A stretch of 6,303 nt of DNA from positions 1 to 6,303 of the forward strand of contig JASHRB010000565.1 of the NCBI GenBank assembly GCA_030037575.1, read 5' to 3'. Shown piece by piece: positions 1-5,470 of this stretch. Each line of letters starts with the position of its first letter. Within the stretch, counting starts at the first letter, position 1. Origin of the DNA: Candidatus Sulfotelmatobacter sp. Its GTDB lineage: Bacteria > Acidobacteriota > Terriglobia > Terriglobales > Acidobacteriaceae. The position numbers and the translations under genes were made by a program. The notes under the pieces were generated by a model that had not been told where the DNA came from, ran no database searches, and saw only the letters and a program-made list of their open reading frames with translations.

Positions 1-350
1 TTATACTGATCGACGGCTTCGAGCAGGATTTTGTCGTCATCGAAGCGGCGGCCCATCTCGACGAGAATTTCGGCTACCGCGACTACGCTGGGATCCGCTT
101 TGCTCGAGCTTGGAGCGCCGTTGTACACCGCGCGATAGCCGTTCAAGACGCGCTGATAGTCGCGGCGAGTGCGCTCGGCCGGGGGCATTCCGTTCAAGGC
201 TTCGCGCAGGCGCTCGGCCGCGGCAAAATGCTCGCGCGCCCAGGAGTCGCTGTGATGCGCGCGGGCCTGCGCGCCAGGCGCGATTGCCCCCAACACGGCG
301 CACACAGCCAACGCCGGCCACAGATTACGCTGGCGCAATGAGCTTCTCAA
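1..350 (-). CDS. N-acetylmuramoyl-L-alanine amidase, N-terminal part (runs off left edge)
   Basis: About 116 codons of a secreted protein that continues beyond base 1. From a TTG at 350-348 it reads a basic start (LRSSLRQRN), a hydrophobic core (LWPALAVCAVLGAIA) and a likely signal-peptidase site near AQARA. A helical, TPR-like segment follows, with HHSDSWAREHF, ERTRRDYQRVLNGYRAVY and ILVEMGRRFDDDKILLEAVDQY. This is the N-terminal layout I recognise from acidobacterial AmiC-type amidases, which cut the bond between muramic acid and the stem peptide. The zinc-binding Amidase_3 domain would lie outside the window, so the function rests on N-terminal resemblance only. No ATG lies between the in-frame stop TAA at 383-381 and the signal peptide. 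TTG at 350, or a second TTG at 338-336, is therefore the likely start, with no clear Shine-Dalgarno. It follows the transglycosylase gene by 95 bp on the same strand, which supports a cell-wall role. Another periplasmic TPR-like protein is the main alternative. Confidence 0.72.
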   Translation of the reverse strand, partial: MRSSLRQRNLWPALAVCAVLGAIAPGAQARAHHSDSWAREHFAAAERLREALNGMPPAERTRRDYQRVLNGYRAVYNGAPSSSKADPSVVAVAEILVEMGRRFDDDKILLEAVDQY

Positions 351-445
351 GACTTCAGCCCGTGCCTTCGTTCCCGCTTCTTAAACCAGTGGATGAAGCT
401 ACCGAACCGGGATGCCCGAGAGATGAATAAACAGATGCCGCAAAA

Positions 446-1291
446 TTACTCGGTGTTGCTGATGTAAAGCAGGCCGCGCGCATCCCGTTGAACCGTAACG
501 GGATCACGCGAGGCGCCGGTATTGAAAGCGAAGCCTCCGTAATACAAGCTGGTGATGCGCCGCACATAGTTCTGGGTTTCGGCGTAGCGCGGAATGCCTG
601 CGCTGCGCGCGACTGCTCCGGCGCCGGCATTGTAAGCGGCCAGGGTCAACTGGATATCGCCGCCATAGTTCTCGAGAAGCTGTTTCAGGTGACGAACGCC
701 GGCATCGATGTTTTGCTCGGGATCGAAGGGATTTCTCACCTTCAGCTGGCGTGCGGTGGAGGGCATAAGCTGCATCAATCCCATTGCTCCCTTGCGCGAA
801 ACCGCATTGGGATTGAAATTCGATTCGACCTTGACGACCGCGCGCACCAGGTTGGGGTCGACGTTGTGCCGAGCGGCGGCCTGTGCGATGGCTGCGTCGA
901 TATCGGCGGGCGACGCCGGCGTGGTGCGAGCATTTGCCTCCAGAAGTTTGGCGTTCGCCGATTGGGCCGACTCGCGGCCAAGATATTGATTGACCTCCGC
1001 CGCGGCCGAACGCGCCGCCTGCATGATTGCCGCATTGGGCGGAGGCACAGCCTTCCAGCGATTGTCCTTCGTGCTCCAGTACATCAGGTTGCGCCGGGGG
1101 GTTGGCGGCTCCCGACGCGGGACCGCCTTCTGTGGCCCGTCGTTGACGTAAATCGTGCGGCCGTTCACATCGGTCGCAGTGATCGGGGCCGAGCCGTCGC
1201 CGCCTTCGGCGGCGCGCGCCCAGGATGCGAGGGAAACAGAGGTCGCGGCTACGGTGCTGACCATCAGGACGATTTGCAGGCGCTTTCGCAT
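446..1291 (-). CDS. Secreted lytic transglycosylase (SLT / GH23 family)
   Basis: A 281-residue exported enzyme expected to cleave the MurNAc-GlcNAc bond of peptidoglycan, forming a 1,6-anhydro-muramoyl end. A signal peptide covers about residues 1-27 ([18 protein letters not shown], cleavage near ARA/AEG). A linker rich in Ala, Pro and Arg leads to the SLT domain at about 130-250. The catalytic Glu is E156 in [13 protein letters not shown]. Family motifs follow: [10 protein letters not shown] (171-180), [20 protein letters not shown] (187-206), [11 protein letters not shown] (217-227) and the terminal YVRRI (242-246). Short strand-like motifs at residues 37-51 ([15 protein letters not shown]) and 265-279 ([15 protein letters not shown]) flank the catalytic domain and recall DUF4124-type segments. 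ATG at 1291 has a purine-rich GGGAAGA upstream and starts directly at the signal peptide. It has its own near-consensus promoter and lies upstream of an amidase gene, so the two probably act together in wall turnover. The exact subfamily cannot be assigned from sequence alone. Confidence 0.93.
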   Translation of the reverse strand: MRKRLQIVLMVSTVAATSVSLASWARAAEGGDGSAPITATDVNGRTIYVNDGPQKAVPRREPPTPRRNLMYWSTKDNRWKAVPPPNAAIMQAARSAAAEVNQYLGRESAQSANAKLLEANARTTPASPADIDAAIAQAAARHNVDPNLVRAVVKVESNFNPNAVSRKGAMGLMQLMPSTARQLKVRNPFDPEQNIDAGVRHLKQLLENYGGDIQLTLAAYNAGAGAVARSAGIPRYAETQNYVRRITSLYYGGFAFNTGASRDPVTVQRDARGLLYISNTE

Positions 1292-1292
1292 A

Positions 1293-1341
1293 CCGGGTCT
1301 TCCCGCTGGGGCAGACTTCCCCCTCGTTTCTTGCTACCCGG
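1293..1341 (-). other. Foldable 5' leader of the lytic transglycosylase mRNA
   Basis: Two inverted repeats nest just upstream of the transglycosylase ATG. The outer arms are CCGGGT at 1293-1298 and ACCCGG at 1336-1341. The inner arms are GGGG at 1308-1311 and CCCC at 1319-1322, around a 7-nt loop. The outer arm ends one base before the start codon, and the putative ribosome-binding GGGAAGA sits between the arms. A fold could therefore affect translation initiation. The internal loops are large and asymmetric (9 and 13 nt), so this may be chance in GC-rich DNA. Confidence 0.27.
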
Positions 1342-1377
1342 AACCTGACGGAGAATTTCTACAGCCAGAGTAGCTCA

Positions 1378-1406
1378 ATTATAGGCGGTAGCAGAGGCTG
1401 GAGCAA
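1378..1406 (-). promoter_or_regulatory. Sigma70-type promoter for the lytic transglycosylase gene
   Basis: On the minus strand TTGCTC (1406-1401) is followed by exactly 17 bp and a perfect TATAAT (1383-1378). The -10 matches consensus fully and the -35 matches TTGACA at three of six positions. Transcription would start near 1371, giving a leader of about 80 nt before the ATG at 1291. It lies in the 203-bp gap after holB, so the transglycosylase is probably transcribed independently of tmk-holB. The call comes from sequence only. Confidence 0.6.
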
Positions 1407-1494
1407 TCTAACTGAAGGACGTAGAACCACCAGAGTAATCGAAGCAAGTGATTGAAAATAGGAGCTTTACTTTGCAGCCATGATTACCAAGGCT

Positions 1495-2595
1495 TTAGCT
1501 CGCCCGATCCGGCGACAAGCCCAAAGCGTCGAGCGATAGCGAGCGGAGAAGATTGCGGCGCATGCCGCGTTCGACCTCGGCCAAGCGGTCGCTCAGTTCG
1601 CAGATTTGGGCGAAATCGGCGGCTGCGAACATCTTTAGGAGCTGGCTTTGGATATCCGTATTGCGGATCAGGCCGCGCCGGCCGGAATGAATCAGCACCA
1701 GGTCGCGAATGAGGGAGTAGAGGGTGCGAATGAGTTGCTCGGTTTTATCGCGTCCTTCGGGGCCGGCGCGGTAGGTTTCGGTGATCCTGAAAAGCTGGCT
1801 GTGCTCTCCTCCCAGCAGGGCCGAGTTGAGGATGGCAAGAGCATCGGCACGGGCGGCGACATAGCCTTCGAGATCGAAGCTGCGGGCGCGACCCAATGCC
1901 CCGTCGGAGAGGCCGGCGACCAGGGCTCGTTGCGGCGCTTTCCATTCCGGGCGGTGGTTGGCCAGATACCGGTCGATCTCCTCAACCGGGAGTGCTTCGA
2001 GGGGAAAAAGCATGCAGCGGGAACGCATGGTCGGGAGGAGTTCTCCGGCGTTGTCCGACAGCAAAAAGATGGTGGCGAACTGGGGCGGCTCTTCCAGGAC
2101 TTTGAGCAGCGCGTTGGCCGCCTCCTTCATGAAAGCCGAGTCGGTGAAGATGTAAACCCGCTGGCGCGCTTCGGCTGGGCGAAAGTAGATGGTCTCGATG
2201 ACCCGCCGAACCTGATCAACTTTGATCATCATCTGCGGAGGGTCGGGAGGGATGATGAGCACGTCGGGATGGGTCTGAATGAAAAGGCGGGTTTCTTTTT
2301 TGTCGGCTTCGCGCAGCACGTCGCGAGCTTCCACCGCTTGGGCGCAGCCTGCCTCGAGGTCGCCGGATTGCGCGATGCGGCGGCAGTTCGCGCATTGGCC
2401 GCAGAAATCGGGTAAGCCGTCGGTTTCCCTAGGCGAAAGGCAGTTCAATGACTGCGCCAGCATCAGCGCAAGCGTATATTTGCCCGAACCGCGGACCCCG
2501 GAAAGAATGACTGCATGCGGAAAGCGGTTGCGCGCCAGCATATCGCGCAGGCGGTGGAGGGTTGCGGTGTTGCCGTGGAAGCTGGAGAAGGACAT
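1495..2595 (-). CDS. holB: DNA polymerase III subunit delta-prime (clamp-loader AAA+ protein)
   Basis: A 366-residue clamp-loader subunit, part of the complex that opens the beta sliding clamp and places it on primed DNA. Numbering from MSFSSFHGN, the P-loop GVRGSGKYT is at about 33-41. A zinc module of four Cys (C52, C65, C68, C71) follows, then HPDVLIIPP and a Walker-B-like strand VYIFTDSAFM that lacks the acidic DE pair. NALLKVLEEPP and SDNAGELLPTMRSRC come next, the last carrying the conserved SRC arginine-finger motif. The C-terminal half is the helical collar region. The intact P-loop with a degenerate Walker B means ATP may be bound, but hydrolysis is doubtful. DnaX (tau/gamma) is the main alternative, but the short length without a C-terminal extension favours HolB. 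ATG at 2595 places the start where the family usually begins, though no Shine-Dalgarno is evident. A TTG at 2628-2626 would add 11 residues (LLSVRCAAPDP). It lies 112 bp downstream of tmk on the same strand, a common bacterial pairing. Confidence 0.93.
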   Translation of the reverse strand: MSFSSFHGNTATLHRLRDMLARNRFPHAVILSGVRGSGKYTLALMLAQSLNCLSPRETDGLPDFCGQCANCRRIAQSGDLEAGCAQAVEARDVLREADKKETRLFIQTHPDVLIIPPDPPQMMIKVDQVRRVIETIYFRPAEARQRVYIFTDSAFMKEAANALLKVLEEPPQFATIFLLSDNAGELLPTMRSRCMLFPLEALPVEEIDRYLANHRPEWKAPQRALVAGLSDGALGRARSFDLEGYVAARADALAILNSALLGGEHSQLFRITETYRAGPEGRDKTEQLIRTLYSLIRDLVLIHSGRRGLIRNTDIQSQLLKMFAAADFAQICELSDRLAEVERGMRRNLLRSLSLDALGLSPDRAS

Positions 2596-2707
2596 GGGAT
2601 CAGGAGCCGCACATCGAACCGACAGCAAAATCTACCACAGCCAGCGCAGAGCGTGCCGCCTCGCCACTGGACGGCTTCCTGCGCAAGCTGTGTCACCGCC
2701 TCAAAAA

Positions 2708-3412
2708 TCAGGAAACCCCTGACAGAAGTTTCAGCTTTCGTTCGACCGCTTCGAGGATCTGCCGATGGGTCTCGGATGGCGTGCCCCGGGCGTCGATCAC
2801 CATAATCCTTTGCCGCTCTCGGCTAGCAATCGCGCGATAGCCTTCATGCACGCGTGCAAAGAAAACCCGGTTCTGCTGCTCGAAGCGGTTTTCATCGGAA
2901 GAATGCTTAGCGGCACCCTGGTTCGGTCCTCCGGCGATGCGAGCCGTAGCGGCCTGATTGCGGCGACGCGCGCGCCCCAAGCTGATTGCCGGATTGGAAT
3001 CGAGAAGGATGGTCAGATCGGGTTGCAGGTTTCCGCAAAGGATTCGGTGCAGCGTCAGAACCTTCTCGCTGCCGAGTCTGCGGCCGTAGCCCTGGTAGGC
3101 TTCCGTCGAATCGCTGAAGCGGTCGCAGACCACGATCTGGCCGCGATCGAGCGCCGGCTGAATTACCTCCGCAATGTGCTGCGCGCGCGCTGCGAACATC
3201 AACGCCATTTCGGCAGGGGGTGATAATCCTTCGGTTTTGGAATCGAGCAGAAGGCGACGAATTTTCTCTCCGGTCACGGTGCCGCCGGGCTCGCGGGTTT
3301 CCACCACCTTGTGGCCGGCACGCCGCAAAACTTCGGCCAGCTTGCGCAGTTGCGTGCTCTTGCCGGTTCCGTCGAGACCCTCGAAGGTCATGAACTTTCC
3401 GCGTCGCGACAC
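2708..3412 (-). CDS. tmk: Thymidylate kinase (dTMP kinase)
   Basis: A 234-residue cytosolic enzyme that phosphorylates dTMP to dTDP with ATP, an essential step in dTTP supply. Visible motifs are KFMTFEGLDGTGKSTQL with the P-loop GLDGTGKS at 12-19, TREPGG at 39-44, the substrate-binding DRFSDSTEAYQGYGR at 97-111, and the LLDSNP strand end at 136-141. The LID starts at GRARRRNQ (146-153) and resumes at ENRFEQQNRVFFARVHEGY (174-192). Between these lies an Ala/Gly/Asn-rich insertion of about 20 residues compared with E. coli Tmk, which accounts for the protein being longer than the usual 205-215. The start is GTG at 3412, giving MSRRGKFMTFEG, a typical family N-terminus. ATG at 3391 (MTFEGLDG) is possible and has a GGAAAG upstream. 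It is the first gene of the leftward block, followed by holB. It is transcribed divergently from the M61 peptidase. Confidence 0.96.
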   Translation of the reverse strand: MSRRGKFMTFEGLDGTGKSTQLRKLAEVLRRAGHKVVETREPGGTVTGEKIRRLLLDSKTEGLSPPAEMALMFAARAQHIAEVIQPALDRGQIVVCDRFSDSTEAYQGYGRRLGSEKVLTLHRILCGNLQPDLTILLDSNPAISLGRARRRNQAATARIAGGPNQGAAKHSSDENRFEQQNRVFFARVHEGYRAIASRERQRIMVIDARGTPSETHRQILEAVERKLKLLSGVS

Positions 3413-3418
3413 CCCGGA

Positions 3419-3427
3419 ATGATAGCA
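3419..3427 (-). promoter_or_regulatory. Possible extended -10 promoter for tmk-holB
   Basis: The minus strand reads TGCTATCAT here, an extended -10 (TGN followed by TATCAT, one mismatch to TATAAT). No good -35 is present at 17 bp (GTACAG), which is tolerable for extended -10 promoters. The predicted transcript start falls at about 3412, on the GTG start of tmk itself. The mRNA would then be leaderless, or translation would start at the ATG at 3391. This element mirrors the one on the other strand at 3464-3472. Confidence 0.35.
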
Positions 3428-3469
3428 GCGCGGATGCGTCCCTGTACGGACGCTCTCATCGGCTGCTAT
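3422..3469. repeat. Nested inverted repeats between divergent promoters (possible operator)
   Basis: The outer arms are ATAGCAGC (3422-3429) and GCTGCTAT (3462-3469), an exact 8-bp match. The inner arms are GCGTCC (3436-3441) and GGACGC (3448-3453), an exact 6-bp match around a 6-bp centre, CTGTAC. The two palindromes share nearly the same centre (3445.5 and 3444.5), with 6 and 8 bp between arms. The outer arms overlap the -10 element of each divergent promoter, so a dimeric regulator bound here could control tmk and the M61 gene together. No T-run follows, so this is not an obvious terminator. A regulatory role is inferred. Confidence 0.5.
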
Positions 3470-3472
3470 AGT
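3464..3472 (+). promoter_or_regulatory. Possible extended -10 promoter for the M61 peptidase gene
   Basis: TGCTATAGT is an extended -10 (TGN plus TATAGT, one mismatch to TATAAT). Transcription would start near 3479, leaving a leader of about 50 nt before the ATG at 3529. The -35 position (GTACGG at 17 bp) is poor. The leader ends with a G5 run (3515-3519) nine bases ahead of the start codon. This G-run is the only Shine-Dalgarno-like element. Confidence 0.42.
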
Positions 3473-3528
3473 CTAGGGTTTGCCAAAACGAGAACCGGCT
3501 TCATCTTTCATCATGGGGGCCACAAAAA

Positions 3529-5409
3529 ATGAGACTCTCTAAGGTTGGGGGAGTGGTTTGTCTTCTTTTCGTATGTATTCTTCCCGCATGGTCGGCCGCC
3601 GGGCCGACGGTCACGCTTTTCGTGGACGCCTCTGCCGCTCCCCGAAAAATCTTTCACGCCAAGCTAAAGATTCCGGCCAGTGGCGGGGATCTCACTCTTT
3701 ATTATCCCCAGTGGATTCCAGGTGAGCACGCACCCGATGGGCCGGTGGTCGATCTGGCCGGGCTTATATTCCGCAGCGGTGACCGACGGCTGCAGTGGCG
3801 CCGCGATCTGCGGGATGGTTTCACGATTCACGTGGAGGTGCCGAGCGGCGCCAAGGAAGTGGATGCCGATTTAGATTTTCTTTCTCCGGCGACGTTCGAA
3901 GGCGGTTTTTCCGCCGGTTCGTCGGCCACAGACAAGCTGGCGGTGATCAGTTGGAATCAGGTTCTGCTGTATCCGAAAGGCTGGAAAGCCGACGAGATTA
4001 CATACCTCGCCAGCCTGCAACTGCCCGCCGGCTGGAAGTATGGGACGGCCCTGCCGATTGAATCAACTTCCGTCCGGAACGGAATGACGCAGATCAAATT
4101 TCAGCCCGCTCCTCTGAATATGCTGGTCGATTCTCCGGTTATTTCGGGGGAGTACCTCAAGGTGGTGAAGCTGGCGGACGATCCGCCGACAGAAATGGAC
4201 GTTGCCGCCGACAGCGAGGCCGCGCTCGACCCGCCGCAACTGGTCTGGGATCACTATAAAAACTTGGTGGAGCAGGCCAACAAACTTTTCGGAGCGCACC
4301 ACTACCGCGATTATCACTTTCTTTATAGTCTCAGTGACCACGTGGCCCACTTCGGGTTGGAGCACCATGAATCCGACGACAGCCGCGTGGGGGAGCGCGG
4401 ACTGGTCGACGAGACGGAGCGCAAATTGGAAGCCAGCCTTTTGCCGCACGAGTACGTACACTCGTGGAACGGAAAATACCGGCGGCCAGCGGACTTGACG
4501 ACCCCGGATTACCAGCAGCCGATGCAGGACGATCTGCTGTGGGTGTACGAAGGCCTGACCAACTATCTGGGCACGGTGCTGACGGCACGCAGCGGATTGC
4601 TTACAGAACAGGAAGCGCGCGACGATCTGGCCCATACCGCCGCAGCGCTCGACCATACTCCCGGTCGCACCTGGCGCAATTTGCAGGATACGGCAGACGC
4701 CGCTCCCGAGCTCTATTTCGCTCCCAGCGCCTGGGAGTCGTGGCGGCGCAGCACGGATTTCTACGATGAAGACACGCTGAACTGGCTATGGGTGGATGTG
4801 ATCATTCGCCAGCAGAGCAAAGGCAAAAACACCATCGACGATTTCTGCCATCTGTTCCATGGCCCGCCCAGCACGGGGCCGATGGTCAAGACCTATACCT
4901 TCGACGACGTGGTTAACACCTTGAACGAAGTCACGCCCTACGACTGGCGCGGGTTCTGGATGGAGCGGCTTACCAACCATGACCCCGGGGCGCCGCTGGG
5001 AGGCATCGAAGGCAGCGGCTGGAAGCTGGTTTACGACGACACTCCCTCGGAGCTGACGCGCGAGGCCGAGAGCAGCGAGCGTAGCATCGACGTGGAGGAT
5101 TCCATTGGCCTGCGGCTCCGCGAAGATGGAATCATTACCGACACCATTGAGGGCTTGCCGGCCGCGGTTGCGGGAATTGGGCCGGGCATGAAGCTGATGG
5201 GCGTGAATGGCCAGAAATATTCCCCGCAAGTGCTTCGCGACGCGCTGAAAGCCGGCAAAGGCGGCGCTGGGCCGCTGGAGCTTCTGGTCGAAAATACCGA
5301 TTACTACAAGGTGTACAAGGTCGATTACCACGGCGGCGAACGCTATCCGCACCTGCTGCGCGATGAATCGAAGCCCGACCTGCTGACGGAGATTTATACC
5401 GCGAAATAG
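3529..5409 (+). CDS. Secreted M61 family metallo-aminopeptidase with PDZ domain
   Basis: A 626-residue exported zinc peptidase of the glycyl-aminopeptidase (M61) family, expected to remove N-terminal small residues from peptides outside the cytoplasm. A signal peptide covers residues 1-23 (MRLSKVGGVVCLLFVCILPA, cleavage near WSA/AG). A beta-rich N-terminal domain follows at about 26-210 (YYPQWIPGEHAPDGPV at 58-73). The catalytic domain carries the M61 signature FGLEHHES (275-282), the zinc motif HEYVH (H307, E308 catalytic, H311) and the likely third ligand E341 in WVYEGLTNYLG. FYDEDTLNWLWVDVIIRQQS (411-430) matches the conserved helix after the active site. I expected Gly rather than Asp at position 415 of YDEDTL. 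A PDZ domain lies at about 524-590 (IGLRLREDGIITDTIEGLPA, then GIGPGMKLMGVNGQKYS). All metal-binding residues are present, so the enzyme should be active. The start ATG sits directly at the signal peptide. An M28-type peptidase gene follows 61 bp downstream. Confidence 0.93.
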   Translation: MRLSKVGGVVCLLFVCILPAWSAAGPTVTLFVDASAAPRKIFHAKLKIPASGGDLTLYYPQWIPGEHAPDGPVVDLAGLIFRSGDRRLQWRRDLRDGFTIHVEVPSGAKEVDADLDFLSPATFEGGFSAGSSATDKLAVISWNQVLLYPKGWKADEITYLASLQLPAGWKYGTALPIESTSVRNGMTQIKFQPAPLNMLVDSPVISGEYLKVVKLADDPPTEMDVAADSEAALDPPQLVWDHYKNLVEQANKLFGAHHYRDYHFLYSLSDHVAHFGLEHHESDDSRVGERGLVDETERKLEASLLPHEYVHSWNGKYRRPADLTTPDYQQPMQDDLLWVYEGLTNYLGTVLTARSGLLTEQEARDDLAHTAAALDHTPGRTWRNLQDTADAAPELYFAPSAWESWRRSTDFYDEDTLNWLWVDVIIRQQSKGKNTIDDFCHLFHGPPSTGPMVKTYTFDDVVNTLNEVTPYDWRGFWMERLTNHDPGAPLGGIEGSGWKLVYDDTPSELTREAESSERSIDVEDSIGLRLREDGIITDTIEGLPAAVAGIGPGMKLMGVNGQKYSPQVLRDALKAGKGGAGPLELLVENTDYYKVYKVDYHGGERYPHLLRDESKPDLLTEIYTAK

Positions 5410-5456
5410 GGATGGGAAGGGGCCAAGCTGTGACCATCGCACGCATCGGTTTTGCC

Positions 5457-5461
5457 AGGAG
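5457..5461 (+). promoter_or_regulatory. Ribosome binding site of the M28 peptidase
   Basis: AGGAG lies nine bases ahead of ATG 5471 and fixes that start. It is the clearest Shine-Dalgarno in the window. No good promoter or terminator is seen in the 61-bp gap after the M61 gene, which favours read-through from that gene. Confidence 0.62.
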
Positions 5462-5470
5462 ACGCCATTC

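Noticed and set aside
351..445. Possible promoter or terminator in the gap between the transglycosylase and the amidase
   Set aside because: Only a 4-bp CGGG/CCCG hairpin and no correctly spaced -35/-10 pair were found.
1198..1214. Perfect 7-bp GC hairpin with 3-nt loop
   Set aside because: It lies inside the transglycosylase coding sequence (AAEGGDG) and is explained by GC-rich codons; no sign of a separate function.
488..1348. 286-codon plus-strand open frame opposite the lytic transglycosylase
   Set aside because: It is antisense to a gene with clear SLT motifs. The translation has no recognisable domain and high Arg/Gly/His, typical of a GC-rich shadow frame.
1476..1494. Imperfect hairpin (AGCC...GGCT, 7-bp stem with one mismatch) just after the holB stop
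   Set aside because: No T-run follows on the minus strand, so it does not meet the pattern of an intrinsic terminator.
1648..2415. 255-codon plus-strand open frame opposite holB
   Set aside because: Shadow of the well-supported holB reading frame; no recognisable motif.
2463..2696. Cys-rich small frame (CAGCGRFCC) on the minus strand between tmk and holB
   Set aside because: It starts at GTG 2696 with no spaced Shine-Dalgarno and runs about 130 bp into holB in another frame. The Cys cluster is suggestive but could be chance; conservation in relatives would be needed.
4063..4656. 197-codon minus-strand open frame inside the M61 gene
   Set aside because: Antisense to the active-site region of the M61 peptidase; no independent support.
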